64,000 nucleotides of DNA. It comes from Streptococcus sp. X13SY08 (lineage in GTDB: Bacteria; Bacillota; Bacilli; Lactobacillales; Streptococcaceae). The translations under genes were made by a program, and so were the position numbers. Location of the stretch: contig NZ_LFYO02000004.1 of assembly GCF_001182825.2 (NCBI RefSeq), forward strand, positions 62,001-126,000, in the 5' to 3' direction. The notes beneath the pieces were generated by a model that was not told where the DNA came from, did not search any database, and saw only the letters and a program-made list of their open reading frames with translations. This document shows, piece after piece, positions 18,034-28,612 of the stretch (positions are counted from its first letter, which is position 1; every line of letters starts with the position of its first letter).

Positions 18034-18282
18034 GTAAAATCGCTTGAAAATAAATGAAAGGATTTACAGAATGTTTTCAAGTGATTGTTTTAACAAAATG
18101 AGAATAGACAGAAAAATTAGAAATATTATAAACTTGCGGAATGTCTATATCATTGGAATCGTAAAAGATAAAAGACGGGAAATAGGAAAGATGCTATAAT
18201 AAGAAAAGTAGAATCTGTGCTCAAAAATATATAGAAATTGTCAAGAAAATAAGGAAGAATTTTCTAGTTTTTGGGAGGCTAT
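18034..18282. other. Intergenic region between divergent pflB and dinB
   Basis: No gene is seen. It is AT-rich and contains GGGAGG just before the dinB start at 18283. No strong promoter for dinB was pinned down. Confidence 0.4.
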
Positions 18283-19343
18283 ATGCTCATTTTCCTTCTC
18301 ATCAATGATACATCGCGCAAGATCATTCATATGGATATGGATGCTTTTTTTGCTGCCATTGAGGTGCGGGACAATCCTGCTTTGCGAGGCAACCAGTCAT
18401 CATCGGCCGAGACCCGCGGCAATCAGGTGGTCGTGGTGTGGTGTCAACCTGTTCTTATGAGGCACGTGCCTTTGGAGTGCATTCAGCCATGTCTTCCAAA
18501 GAGGCCTATGAGCGGTGCCCGCAGGGGATTTTTATCTCAGGAAATTATGAAAAATACCAAGCGATTGGCTTGCAAGTTCGAGAGATTTTCAAGCGTTATA
18601 CGGACTTGGTGGAGTCTATGTCCATTGATGAGGCTTATCTGGATGTGACGGAAAATAAATTGGGCATTAGCTCCGCTATTAAAATTGCCAAACTCATTCA
18701 ACATGATATTTGGAATGAACTCCGCCTGACAGCATCGGCAGGTGTCTCCTATAATAAATTTTTGGCTAAAATTGCCTCGGATATGGAAAAGCCGCATGGT
18801 TTGACCGTTATTTTGCCAGATGAGGCGGTGACTATCTTGTCTGCTATGCCGATTGAAAAGTTCCATGGTGTTGGCAAGAAAACAGTGGAAAAGCTACATG
18901 AATTGGGTGTTTATACTGGAAAGGAATTGCTAGAGATTTCTGAGATGGAATTGATTGATCGGTTTGGAAGATTTGGTTATGATCTCTATCGCAAGGCACG
19001 TGGCATTTCCAATTCTCCTGTCAAGGCCAATCGTATTCGTAAGTCTATTGGTAAGGAGCGTACTTATGGGAAATTGCTTTACACGGAGGAAGATGCTAAG
19101 AAAGAATTGTCCAGTCTGGCTAAGCGTGTCAGCGAAAGTCTAGTGAAACATAGCAAAAAAGGTAAAACAGTCGTACTAAAGATTCGATGTGGTGATTTCA
19201 CTACCTTAACCAAACGGTTAACTTTGGATCATAAGACAGATCCAGCAGAGGAACTGGAGCGTGTAGCGCATGGCATTTTTAAGCAAATAGCAGAGCTGCC
19301 AAAAGGGATTCGTCTGCTGGGGATGACTGTGACGAATTTTTAA
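18283..19343 (+). pseudogene. dinB: DNA polymerase IV, single-base frameshift
   Basis: DinB is a Y-family translesion polymerase. The N-terminus [35 protein letters not shown] carries the metal-binding DMDAFFA motif. At about 18391 the sequence reads GGCAACCAG where GGCAAACCAG would give [11 protein letters not shown]. One missing A shifts the frame. The rest ([25 protein letters not shown] with the second acidic pair, then HhH and little-finger domains) is open from 18438 to 19343. The first frame ends at 18648. The loss should reduce error-prone bypass unless slippage restores the frame. Confidence 0.9.
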
Positions 19344-19351
19344 GCAAATAT

Positions 19352-19382
19352 AAAAGAGCTTCATGCACCATGAGCTCTTTTT
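19352..19382. terminator. Bidirectional terminator between dinB and recD2
   Basis: AAAAGAGCTTCATG pairs with CATGAGCTCTTTTT around CAC, serving both converging genes. Confidence 0.8.
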
Positions 19383-19385
19383 ATG

Positions 19386-21749
19386 TCATTTGAAGAATGC
19401 TGTGATATCCTCTTCCGTCAGTCCAATCATAGGATCAATGGTTTGGTAATTTTGTGGGGTTAGAATGTAAGACCCTTCTGGCGTTTGCGTCCGGTTTTCT
19501 GACTGGACTTGATTTGGAGTCATTTCCATTTTCTCAGGAATGAACCGTTCCACTAGATAGGTTTTCCGACTGGGACCTGTATTTTTGACGGCGTAATCAA
19601 AAGCACGAACTTGTCCTAGCAGAATGAGCTTACTTTTGGCGCGTGTGATGGCAGTGTAAACCAAGTTGCGCTGGAGCATGCGGTGGCTGCTGGTCGTGAT
19701 GGGCAGAATAACCACTTGGAATTCGCTTCCTTGGGATTTATGAATAGACATAGCGTAGGCAAGTGTGATTTTGTACCATTCGTTGCGTGGATAGGAAATC
19801 TCATTTCCGTCAAAATTAATGGTAATTTCATCCTGTTTGGAGTCCGTATATTTGGCGGGGAGGAGGTCGGTGATGTAGCCTAAGTCGCCGTTGAAGACGT
19901 TGCTTTCGGCATCGTTGACTAAGTGAATGACACGGTCACCTTGGCGAAAAACTTGGTCGTTGGCACGGAACTCTATCTGTCCATCCACCAGAGGATTGAG
20001 CAGATTTTGCGCCATCAGATTCAGCTGATCAATGCCAGCGCTCCCACGGTACATAGGTGCCAGAATTTGCACTTCCTGTGCTGGGATTCCTGACTTAATG
20101 GCTGCGCTGACAATGCGCTCCACGCCGGCGGGAATCTGTTCGCTAGTGACTTCAAAATAGGAGCGGTCAGCTTTTTTGTCACAAAAATCAGCCGGAAGGC
20201 TGCCCTTATGGATATCGCTTGCCAAATGCACAATGGTTGAATCTTGCGATTGACGGTAAATGTTCTCCAAGGTTTTGCTTGGAAGGCTAGGAATCCTCAG
20301 TAAATCTGCTAAGACTTGTCCTGGGCTGACAGATGGTAATTGCTCTGCATCTCCCACAATCAAGAGTTTGGTATTAGTGGAAATGTGGTTGAAGAGCTGA
20401 TTGGCTAGCCAGGTGTCTACCATGGAGAATTCATCTACGATGATGAATTCGGCATCCAAATAATCATCACGATAGGATTCGGTCGATCCTTCAGTTAGTC
20501 CTAGATGACGATGGATGGTAGCGCTGGGAAGACCTGTCAATTCATTCATCCTTCTGGCGGCGCGTCCAGTTGGAGCTGCTAGTAAAACGGGACACTCTCC
20601 TCCCTTGACCTTGGTCAGATTGATACCGTGGAGCATAGCGTAAACCGCTATAATACCATTTATGATGGTCGTTTTTCCCGTTCCTGGTCCACCAGTCAGT
20701 AAGAAAATGGGCGAATTAATAGCCTCGACAATAGCTGCTTTTTGGATACCATCATAGGACAGTCCAGATTCCATTTCCAGCTCTGCTATTACCTGTTTAA
20801 TCTTTTCAATCTCAAAGGTAACAGAGACTGATTTGTCCATCATTCGGCTTAGATGTTTATAGATTCCCTCTTCTGCGAAAAAGAGACTATTGTCAAAGAT
20901 CTTGGTGCCGATTTGCTGGACTTTTCCATCTGCGATGAGACTAGTTAATTCTTGAGCAACCGCGGCGGGATCAAGCTCAATGGGACGGGCTTCTTCTAAG
21001 ATGGTGAGGCTGTGTTCCAGTAAATCACGCGCTTCGACATAGGTATCGCCCGATTCGATGGAAGCGTTGATCAGACTATAAAGCAATCCTGCACGAAAAC
21101 GTTTTGGGGATGTCGCTTGGATTCCCAGATTTTCAGCGATGGTATCTGCAATGGTAAAGCCCATTCCTTGCACATCTTCCACCAGTTGATAAGGATTTTC
21201 TTCGATGATATCCAGCGTTTTTTCTTTGTACTGGTCTTGAATTTGAAAGGCTAATTTATTTGGAATACCGTAGGCAGCTAACTTAGCTAGAATGACTTCA
21301 GTTCCATAATTCAGGCGAAGTGTGTCCAGAAAAGCTTGACGATTTTTAGCGGAGAGACCCGTGATGGAAGTCAGTTTTTCCGGTTCAGCCAAGATTTGGT
21401 CAATGGTGTTGTCGCCATAGAGTTCTACAATCTTCTCTGCTGTTTTGCGCCCGATTCCTTTGAAATGATCGCTGGAAAAATACTTGATGAGACCTGCAGA
21501 AGTGGGCTTTTCTCGTTCGTAGCGCATTACTTGGAGCTGTTGACCATACTTGGGATGAGTCACTAAATTGCCCACGAAGCGATAAGCTTCCCCTTCGATG
21601 ATATCAGCCATTGTCCCTGTCACAATGACTTCGTAGTCATCGTGGTCGCTATCGGTATCATCAATCTCTAAGAGTAAAATCTTATAAAAATTACTAGGAT
21701 TTTCAAAAATAACTCGGTCTACAGTGCCCGAAAAATAGACTTTTGACAT
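19386..21749 (-). CDS. recD2: ATP-dependent 5'-3' DNA helicase RecD2
   Basis: 787 residues if started at the MSKVYFSGTVDRVIFEN ATG (21749). The frame extends further upstream, but only into repeat DNA. Layout: N-terminal OB-like region (1-75), helix-hairpin-helix repeats (about 100-190; GIGRKTAEKIV), then superfamily 1B helicase motors. Walker A is GGPGTGKTT, Walker B is DEFSMVD, and motif VI is TAITRAK near the C-terminus. RecD2 works without RecBC in Gram-positives, in replication-fork stability and mutation avoidance. It is downstream of lepB, separated by a repeat copy that now forms its leader; the ribosome site is weak. Confidence 0.9.
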   Translation of the reverse strand: MSKVYFSGTVDRVIFENPSNFYKILLLEIDDTDSDHDDYEVIVTGTMADIIEGEAYRFVGNLVTHPKYGQQLQVMRYEREKPTSAGLIKYFSSDHFKGIGRKTAEKIVELYGDNTIDQILAEPEKLTSITGLSAKNRQAFLDTLRLNYGTEVILAKLAAYGIPNKLAFQIQDQYKEKTLDIIEENPYQLVEDVQGMGFTIADTIAENLGIQATSPKRFRAGLLYSLINASIESGDTYVEARDLLEHSLTILEEARPIELDPAAVAQELTSLIADGKVQQIGTKIFDNSLFFAEEGIYKHLSRMMDKSVSVTFEIEKIKQVIAELEMESGLSYDGIQKAAIVEAINSPIFLLTGGPGTGKTTIINGIIAVYAMLHGINLTKVKGGECPVLLAAPTGRAARRMNELTGLPSATIHRHLGLTEGSTESYRDDYLDAEFIIVDEFSMVDTWLANQLFNHISTNTKLLIVGDAEQLPSVSPGQVLADLLRIPSLPSKTLENIYRQSQDSTIVHLASDIHKGSLPADFCDKKADRSYFEVTSEQIPAGVERIVSAAIKSGIPAQEVQILAPMYRGSAGIDQLNLMAQNLLNPLVDGQIEFRANDQVFRQGDRVIHLVNDAESNVFNGDLGYITDLLPAKYTDSKQDEITINFDGNEISYPRNEWYKITLAYAMSIHKSQGSEFQVVILPITTSSHRMLQRNLVYTAITRAKSKLILLGQVRAFDYAVKNTGPSRKTYLVERFIPEKMEMTPNQVQSENRTQTPEGSYILTPQNYQTIDPMIGLTEEDITAFFK

Positions 21750-21782
21750 AGAAATAGAGGCTTCACTTTCTAGGGAGATAGA

Positions 21783-21960
21783 GAAAAGGCTGGGATGAAA
21801 GTCCTGCCTTGTTTCGCTTTTTGAGTAATAGCAGTTTGACGCAATGATTGATTGAAAGTTCTTATCCCTTGCAGCGCAAAGGATAGCAATCTCCCTCATC
21901 AACTGTGCGGAGGTGGACGGACAAGATCAAAATTGGTATTTTATGCTAATTTACCGATTT
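21783..21960 (+). repeat. Dispersed intergenic repeat, long copy
   Basis: It starts GGCTGGGATG-AAAGTCCTGCC and shares CTTTTTGAG, AGCAGTTTGACGCAATG and CAACTGTGCGGAGG with the copies at 13.9, 35.5, 38.2 and 46.6 kb. It lies between lepB and recD2 and is oriented against their transcription. Confidence 0.65.
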
Positions 21961-21986
21961 TTGTTCCGTTCCCATGGTTTTGAATG

Positions 21987-22583
21987 CTATTTAATATTGC
22001 CGATGCGATCCAGTGGCCACAGACGAAAGACGATTTCGCCTTCAAGGCTGTCTTTAGAAAAGGAGCCTACAACACGGCTATCTTGGGAAACTAAGCGATC
22101 ATCTCCAATGAGATAATATTGATCTTTAGGCACTTGAACAGTGAAGTTAGGACTGCCGTTAGCATCTAGTGTAAAGTTACCGGCATTCTGCGCTAAAATC
22201 TGGAAGGATTTGTTAAAGGAATAGGCAGATTGAAGTTTGTCCTTAGAAAAAGCTGCTAGGGATTCCTTCAAATACGGCTCGTCAACCTGTTCATCATTGA
22301 TATAGAGCACATCATTTTCGTAACGAATAGTATCACCAGGCATGCCGATGACCCGCTTGACAATGAGTTTTTCTTTGCCGTGCTCATCTAGTTCGCTAGC
22401 AACGACGATATCGAACCGCTCAATGGAAGCGGTTTTGACCATGAGTAGACGTTCTGAATCTTGTAATGTCGGGTCCATAGAATGTCCATCAACAGTAACG
22501 GGGCTCCAGATGAGCCAACGAGATAGGATAAAAGCGATAATAATAAGGGAAAAGACTCCCCATTCTTTTAAAAAGTTTTTCAT
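21987..22583 (-). CDS. lepB: Type I signal peptidase
   Basis: 198 residues, membrane-anchored by one N-terminal helix (WGVFSLIIIAFILSRWLIW). The catalytic Ser is in GHSMDPTL (about residue 35), and the general-base Lys is in VKRVIGMPGD (about residue 77). The box GDDRLVSQDSRVVG corresponds to the conserved GDNxxxSxDSR region. It cleaves Sec signal peptides at the outer membrane face. The start is 7 bases after the rnhC stop, so the two form an operon. Confidence 0.9.
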   Translation of the reverse strand: MKNFLKEWGVFSLIIIAFILSRWLIWSPVTVDGHSMDPTLQDSERLLMVKTASIERFDIVVASELDEHGKEKLIVKRVIGMPGDTIRYENDVLYINDEQVDEPYLKESLAAFSKDKLQSAYSFNKSFQILAQNAGNFTLDANGSPNFTVQVPKDQYYLIGDDRLVSQDSRVVGSFSKDSLEGEIVFRLWPLDRIGNIK

Positions 22584-22590
22584 GTGTACC

Positions 22591-23496
22591 TCATTTTAAG
22601 AGTGCTTGTGCTTTTTTAGTATTGGCAAAGTGAAGTTTGGCGGTCAAATTCAATCCTGCCATCCCCCTTGTTTTGAGAATTTGGCTAGCAATTTGATCGG
22701 ATTTTGCACCAGCGCCAGATGGCAAGGTGTAGCCGATTTGCTGGCTGAGCTGGGCAAGATTTTCTAGAAACATAGCGCGTGCGATAATGGAAGAAACGGC
22801 AACAGCAAGGTATTTTCCTTCGGCTTTTTCTTCCAATGTCACCGCTTGTGTGACCTGATTTCTCTCGTTTTTCAAGTATTTTTGATAATTGTGAGGACTC
22901 GTAAAGGCGTCAATGACAATCTTTTGCGGTGTCAGATCTTTCTGTAAGAGTAGAAAAATCGCCTGATTATGGAGCGCCACTTTGACAGAAACCGCATTGT
23001 AGCCTTGCTCGATGACCTCATTGTATTTTTTCGGAGACAATAGCAGAGCTTGATGAGGGATTTTCTCTTTTAAGAGCGGAGCGATTTGGCAGATTTTTTG
23101 ATCTGTCATTTTTTTAGAATCATCAACGCCTAAAGACTTGAGAAAAGCGTGGTCGGCAGGTGCGACAAAGGATGCTACGACCGCCAATCCTCCAAAATAA
23201 GACCCGTTTCCGACTTCATCCGTCCCTATAAGCGGGAAATTCTGGCCAGTAGGGGTGCTAGAAGATGACGAACTGCCAGAATCCGCACTTGCTTGGTAAC
23301 CAAAACGTGCGGCTTCCTGCTCTGCTATTGGTCCCTGAAAAACCACTTTTCCAGAAGTATAGACAGAAACGCTGAGGCCAGTTTTCTTATAAAAAGCGAT
23401 GATATACTGGTTCTTTGAAGGTTCTTGATAGGTTTGATAAGCTTGGTGAAGCTGTTTTTTTAATGCTTCATTTGTTTGAAGAACGATTGTATTCAT
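22591..23496 (-). CDS. rnhC: Ribonuclease HIII
   Basis: 301 residues. The N-terminal substrate-binding domain (about 1-85) is followed by the RNase H fold with [13 protein letters not shown] (first acidic pair), then VDDSKKM, and a late acidic residue in VIDAFTS. It degrades the RNA strand of RNA-DNA hybrids. A Ser-rich linker ([10 protein letters not shown]) separates the domains. It is the first gene of rnhC-lepB. The frame is complete. Confidence 0.9.
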   Translation of the reverse strand: MNTIVLQTNEALKKQLHQAYQTYQEPSKNQYIIAFYKKTGLSVSVYTSGKVVFQGPIAEQEAARFGYQASADSGSSSSSSTPTGQNFPLIGTDEVGNGSYFGGLAVVASFVAPADHAFLKSLGVDDSKKMTDQKICQIAPLLKEKIPHQALLLSPKKYNEVIEQGYNAVSVKVALHNQAIFLLLQKDLTPQKIVIDAFTSPHNYQKYLKNERNQVTQAVTLEEKAEGKYLAVAVSSIIARAMFLENLAQLSQQIGYTLPSGAGAKSDQIASQILKTRGMAGLNLTAKLHFANTKKAQALLK

Positions 23497-23547
23497 TTTA
23501 ATATTGTAGCATAAAAGGGGAGATTTTCCTTTTTTGAGATGAGAAAA

Positions 23548-23570
23548 AGAAAGACTTTTACAATCTTTCT
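23548..23570 (-). terminator. Possible terminator of treC
   Basis: AGAAAGA/TCTTTCT stem with the treC stop in the loop, followed by CTTTTTCTC on the minus strand. Confidence 0.5.
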
Positions 23571-25204
23571 TTTCTGTCTTCTATCTTCTTATCAACTAAG
23601 AGTGCAATGGTCTGGTAGGCTTGAAGAGTGATTTCTTGCGTGTAGTCATAGTTACTGATAAGAGCGTGAGCGTTGGCGTAGTCGGCTGGTAGACTCAATG
23701 TTACTGGCTCAGCGTAGAAATTATTGAGAACCAGAAGTTTTTGGCCATTCCATTTACGTTCAAAGGCGTAGACTTGCTCGCTATCCCTATAAGCTGCCCT
23801 ATAGTCGCCTTCTGCGATGATTGGAAGCTCCTTACGCAAGCCAATCAATTGTTGGTAGAAGGGGAAAATACGCCCATTTTTTTCTGATTCTACGTTGATT
23901 TTTTTGTAAGACTTACTTACTTTGAGCCAGAGAGTTCCTGTCGTGAAACCTGCATGTTGGCTATCATCCCATTGCATTGGCGTACGGGAATTGTCACGCG
24001 ATTTAGCTTTTATAATAGCAAAAGCTTCTTCAGGTGATTTGCCTTCTTCCAGCATAATCTTGTAAGCATTGAGACTTTCGATATCCACGTAATCGTCCAT
24101 GCTATCGTATTCTGGATCAATCATGCCAATTTCTTCGCCCATGTAGATGTAAGGTGTACCGCGAGAAAGGTGAATGGAAGCCGCCAGCATAGTTGCCCCT
24201 TCTTCACGAAAGTGTTGAACATCTACAAAGCGATTGAGGGCGCGTGGCTGATCGCGGTTATTGTAAAAAAGAGCATTCCAACCATTGCCCTCGCTCATGC
24301 CCTCTCCCCAAGAATGGAAAAGATTACGGAGCGCCACAAAATCAAAATCCATAATGGTCCATTTTTGTCCATCTTGGTAATCGACTTTGAGATGGTGAAA
24401 ATTGAAAGCCATGGACAACTCTTCACGCTCAGGAGCAGTATAGAGGATACAGTTTTCAATGGTGGTCGCAGACATTTCACCAACTGCCATGAAAGAAGGA
24501 TCTTGTCCGAAACTAGTATTGTTCATCATTTTGAGGTAGTCATGTGTAATGGGGCGATCTGTGTAAGCTGGCTTGCCATCATTTACAGGACAATTTTCCA
24601 AGACTTGGTCTTTACCGATTAAGTTAATAACATCAAAACGGAAGCCCTTGACGCCTTTGTTTTTCCAGAAATTGACAACTTTAAAGAGCGCTTCGCGGAC
24701 ATTAGGATTGCGCCAATTGAGATCGGCTTGGGTCACACCAAAGAGATGGAGATAGTACTTTCCAGTATCACCAAAAGGTGCCCAAGCGTCGCCACCAAAT
24801 TTGGAGATCCAGTCAGTCGGCTCATCTCGCAGGATAAAGAAATCTTGGTAATAGGGATCGCCAGCTAGGTTTTTTTGGAACCATTCATGATCGGTAGAGC
24901 AATGATTTAAGACCCTATCTAGCATAAATTCAATGCCGTGCTCCTGTCCTACTTGAACCATTTCTTCAAAGTCTGCCATGGTACCAAAGTCAGGATGGAC
25001 AGCTGTATAATCTGCTACATCATAGCCATTGTCACGCTGTGGACTTGGATAAAATGGGTTTAACCAGACCATATCGATGCCTAGCTCTTTGAGGTAGGGA
25101 ATTTTTTCGATGATACCGCGGAGGTCTCCGACACCATTACCTGTCGTGTCTTTGTAGGATTTAGGATAGATTTGATAAACGACTTTTGTCTTATCGATTG
25201 CCAT
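23558..25204 (-). CDS. treC: Trehalose-6-phosphate hydrolase, active-site change
   Basis: 548 residues from ATG 25204 (AAAGG upstream), GH13 family (phosphotrehalase). It would cut trehalose 6-phosphate delivered by TreP into glucose and glucose 6-phosphate. Conserved region I (D-V-NH) and region II (GFRFDVIN, nucleophile Asp) and the acid Glu region (VGEMSAT) are present. Region IV, normally NHDQPR, reads NRDQPR: codon 317 (24254-24256) is Arg instead of the His that binds substrate in GH13 enzymes. Residue 97 in region I is also Arg rather than the usual Met or Val. The frame is complete, but activity is doubtful. It lies downstream of the broken treP, gap about 75 bases. Confidence 0.85.
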   Translation of the reverse strand: MAIDKTKVVYQIYPKSYKDTTGNGVGDLRGIIEKIPYLKELGIDMVWLNPFYPSPQRDNGYDVADYTAVHPDFGTMADFEEMVQVGQEHGIEFMLDRVLNHCSTDHEWFQKNLAGDPYYQDFFILRDEPTDWISKFGGDAWAPFGDTGKYYLHLFGVTQADLNWRNPNVREALFKVVNFWKNKGVKGFRFDVINLIGKDQVLENCPVNDGKPAYTDRPITHDYLKMMNNTSFGQDPSFMAVGEMSATTIENCILYTAPEREELSMAFNFHHLKVDYQDGQKWTIMDFDFVALRNLFHSWGEGMSEGNGWNALFYNNRDQPRALNRFVDVQHFREEGATMLAASIHLSRGTPYIYMGEEIGMIDPEYDSMDDYVDIESLNAYKIMLEEGKSPEEAFAIIKAKSRDNSRTPMQWDDSQHAGFTTGTLWLKVSKSYKKINVESEKNGRIFPFYQQLIGLRKELPIIAEGDYRAAYRDSEQVYAFERKWNGQKLLVLNNFYAEPVTLSLPADYANAHALISNYDYTQEITLQAYQTIALLVDKKIEDRKERL

Positions 25205-25280
25205 AAGTTGCCTTTCTTTTTGATGATCTGAAAATGGCATCCAGGAACTGCTGCAAGCTCCTGAATGCCCATGAAATAGA

Positions 25281-27316
25281 TTAGTTACGGTTCACTTTTA
25301 GGACTTCTGCACCGCGTATGATGTGGCTTGGAAGTTCTGCCAGCACTTCAATGTCAAATTGGTCTTGATTTGTCACAATCATTGGCGTTTCTGAAGGAAG
25401 ACCGGCTGAAGCAATCGTTTCTAAGTCGAAGGTCATCAATAGCTGACCGGCTTTTACCTTGTCGCCTTGTGAAACATGTGCTGTGAAGCCATTTCCACCC
25501 AGACTAACTGTATCCATACCAATGTGGATGAGGATATCGGCACCTTGGTCAGAGATGATGCCGATTGCGTGTTTTGTAGGGAAGAGGACGCTGATTTCGC
25601 CATCAACTGGAGAAACCAATTGCCCTTCTGTTGGTTGGATGAGGACACCTTGCCCCATTAAACCTTGTGCAAATACAGGATCCACGGCTTCAGAGAGAGG
25701 TTTTACCTCGCCTGTCAATGGGCTTAGGATTGTAAAATCGATGATTGATGTTGTTTCAGTTGCTTGACCGGTCTTTGTAGTGACTGTTTCTGGAGCAAGT
25801 GCTGTAGCCTCAAAATTGATACCTTTTGCTTCATCTTCAGTTTTGGTCAAGAAGCCAATTTTACGGAAAGTCACTGTGAATATGAATGGGACGACGATAG
25901 CGACAAGCATTACAAAAGCAAATGTGAGCATGTATTTGCCTTGGATGGACAAGATACCCGGTAGACCTCCGACACCGATTGCGTTAGCAGTAACGTTGAA
26001 AGTAGTGGACAAGAGACCGGATACACCAGAACCAATCATACCCGCTACGAATGGATAAACATATTTAACGTTGACACCAAAGAGGGCAGGTTCTGTTACA
26101 CCGAGGTAGGCAGAAATAGTAGCTGGAAGTGAAATTTCAGCTTCACGCTCATTTTTACGGTTCATCCAGTAATAAGCCAGTACGGCAGAACTTTGTGCGA
26201 TGTTTGAAAGAGCAATCATTGGCCAAAGACCAGTACCACCAGCATCAGCAACCAATTGTGAATCGATGGCGTTGGTCATGTGGTGAAGACCTGTGATAAC
26301 GAATGGTGCATAGAGGGTACCAAAGATTGCACCGAAGAGCCCTTTAAGAGGACCAGTCAAACCTGCAAGAACAACAGTTGACAAGAGCTGACCTAACCAC
26401 CAGCCAAATGGACCAAGAATAGTATGTGCCAGAATAAGGGCTGGAATAAGGGAAAAGAAGGGCACCACAATCATGGAGACTACTTCTGGAATACGTTTGC
26501 GCCAGAAAATTTCCAAGTAAGCTAAACTAAGACCGGCCAAGAGGACAGGAATAACTTGCGCTTGGTAACCAATACGGTTGACTGTGAAGAAACCAAAGTC
26601 CCAAACCCAGTTTGCTGCAATGTCAGCAGCAGGAGTAGAGGCTACAGCATAAGCATTAAGAAGTTGTGGAGAAACCAAACAGATACCAAGGACGATACCG
26701 AGGATTTGAGACGTGCCCATTTTACGAGTCACCGACCAAGTAATTCCCACTGGGAGGAAGTGGAAGATAGCTTCACCTGGTAACCAGAGGAAATGGTTAA
26801 CACCGCTCCAAAATTGAGATACATCAACGATAGTATTGTATTTAGGACTTCCATCTGGCATGACTTGTTTGACGCCATCAACGATATTGCGTCCAAGCCA
26901 TTCCATTTGTACACCTTCCAAAATATTACGAAAACCGAGAATCAGACCACCAACGATGATGGCAGGCAAGATTGGCGTGAAGATTTCTGCCAACATGGTC
27001 ATGGCACGTTGGATAGGGTTTTGGTTTTTCTTAGCCATTGATTTTGCTGCTTCTTTGGAGACACCTTCGATGCCGGAAACAGCCTTGAAATCATTGTAAA
27101 AAATTGGTACCTCGTTACCGATGATGACTTGGAATTGACCAGCGTTGGTAAAAGTTCCCTTTACAGCATCGATAGCTTCGATTTGTTTGACATCTGCTTT
27201 GCTATTATCATTGAGGACAAAACGCATGCGAGTTGCACAGTGGGTAACCGCTGCGATATTTTCTTTGCACCGATTGCATCAAGCAACACTTTGGCCTGAT
27301 TTTCAAATTTTCCCAT
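25281..27316 (-). pseudogene. treP: PTS trehalose permease EIIBCA, 1-base frameshift
   Basis: TreP phosphorylates and imports trehalose. The start MGKFENQAKVLLDAIGAK is read from 27316. One A is missing near 27264 (GCAAAG for GCAAAAG), after which the frame leaves the gene. The real frame (ENIAAVTHCATRMRFVL with the EIIB phospho-Cys) runs on to 25281. EIIC helices span about residues 100-460, and an EIIA domain with the HIGMDTV phospho-His site forms the C-terminus. Apart from the single slip the gene looks complete, so reversion is conceivable. A strong ribosome site (AAAGGAGAG) lies about 30 bases upstream of the ATG; a GTG at 27346 is too close to it. Confidence 0.85.
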
Positions 27317-27381
27317 AACATCTTTTACAATACGAATGTACTGCACTCTCCTTTTTTAATAGTAAAATTGTTTCAGTTGAA

Positions 27382-27485
27382 ATGTTTATATATTTGTACG
27401 GATGAATATAAGTTAAACATATTGTATCCGATTTCAAAATGCTTTGCAAGGCTTTTTATCTAAAAAACTAAAATTTTGTTATAAT
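27382..27485. promoter_or_regulatory. treP-treR intergenic control region
   Basis: The treR side has an extended -10, TGTTATAAT (27477-27485). A perfect dyad ATGTTTA (27382-27388) / TAAACAT (27414-27420) lies toward treP and is a candidate operator, with TTGTACGG and TTGTATCC also inverted in part. Binding by TreR is inferred from position only. Confidence 0.45.
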
Positions 27486-27516
27486 GATGGAGACATGTAT
27501 GTGAAAAGGCGGACCA

Positions 27517-28186
27517 ATGAAAGAAAAGATGAAAAAATATCAAGAAATTTTCAATGATTTACAGGAAAAAATCGCCAATCAAACCTATCAATCAGGTGAT
27601 TTACTGCCGACAGAAAAAGAGTTGCAGCATATTTATAGCGTCAGTCGTGATACCGTTCGGAAATCATTGCAATTACTCACGGAGCAAGGTTTGATTCAGA
27701 AAGTGCAAGGTCGTGGGTCTCAGGTCATTCAGCAGGTTGTCATTAGATAGCAAAACGCACGTACGTAGTTTGGAACGGCTAACTGTAGACCAAAAAATGC
27801 AGACACGAACAGGCTTTGAGGTAGGGACAGATATCTGGCGTATTATGCGGACTCGGACCATTGATGGACAGATTTCGGTCTTAGATATCGACTACCTATC
27901 CTGTGAAGTAGTACCACAGATGACAAAGGCAATAGCAGAGCAGTCTATCTATGAATATTTGGAAAAAGAATTAGGTTTAGATATCGCTTATGCGCGAAAG
28001 GAAATCACCATTCAAGCGATGAGCGAATGGGAACGTAAGGTGATGGAAAATAGGGATGACTACCTTGTTCTCATCAAGTCGCGCGTCTATTTGGCGGATA
28101 CTCACCAGTTTCAATACACTGAAAGTGAGCATAAAATGGATAAATTCAAATTTGTGGATTTTGCACGGCGCAAGCATGGCTTATAA
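27517..28186 (+). pseudogene. treR: GntR/UTRA trehalose operon repressor, deletion and frameshift
   Basis: The N-terminal GntR winged helix is intact (KIANQTYQSGDLLPTEKEL, SRDTVRKSLQLL, GRGSQVIQQ), but the frame ends at 27750. The UTRA ligand domain continues in another frame from LDSKTHVRSLERLTVDQK to DFARRKHGL at 28186. About 15 residues between the domains are missing. A free 77-residue DNA-binding domain might persist. It is divergent from treP, as in other streptococci, and all three tre genes carry lesions. Confidence 0.85.
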
Positions 28187-28200
28187 AAGTCTCTCACCGA

Positions 28201-28229
28201 TAGTCAAATCCTGTTTTTTACGGTATAAT
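28201..28229 (+). promoter_or_regulatory. Promoter upstream of zapA
   Basis: -35 TAGTCA (28201-28206), 17 bases, -10 TATAAT (28224-28229). Confidence 0.5.
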
Positions 28230-28300
28230 ATAAGGATGAAGAGAGAGTGGCTGTTTCTACGGTTGTTTTCTATTAAAGATTGAATGAAAATAGGTGAAGT

Positions 28301-28612
28301 ATGGCAAATTTAAATCGATACAAATTTACCTTTGGGGATAAGCAGCTGACGCTGACGACTGAACACGATAACCTTTTTATGGAAGAAATCGAGCGTGTAG
28401 CACAGGAAAAATACCAAGCGATTAAGGAAAAATTACCTAAAGCAGACCCTGAGACCTTAGCTTTGCTTCTTGCAATCAATGCCTTATCTTTGCAGTTGAC
28501 GCGTGAGCAAGCTTTCGAGAAGACAGAGGCAGAACTCGCTAGTGTCAGAGAAAAGGTCCTTAAAAAAAATGTGACCTTGGTAGACTTAGATGAACTCGAG
28601 GAGCAACCATGA
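28301..28612 (+). CDS. zapA: Cell division protein ZapA
   Basis: 103 residues: an N-terminal small beta-alpha domain (NRYKFTFGDKQLTLTTEHDNLFMEEIERVA) and a C-terminal coiled coil (about 65-100). ZapA crosslinks FtsZ filaments at the division ring. Start follows AGGTGAAGT. It overlaps cvpA by 4 bases (ATGA), forming zapA-cvpA. Confidence 0.8.
   Translation: MANLNRYKFTFGDKQLTLTTEHDNLFMEEIERVAQEKYQAIKEKLPKADPETLALLLAINALSLQLTREQAFEKTEAELASVREKVLKKNVTLVDLDELEEQP

Noticed and set aside
21750-21902. A 51-residue N-terminal extension of RecD2
   Set aside because: It lies in repeat DNA and RecD2 proteins start at the MSKVYFSG region.
24170-24622. 150-codon plus-strand frame inside treC
   Set aside because: It is antisense to a well-supported GH13 enzyme and has no motifs or ribosome site.
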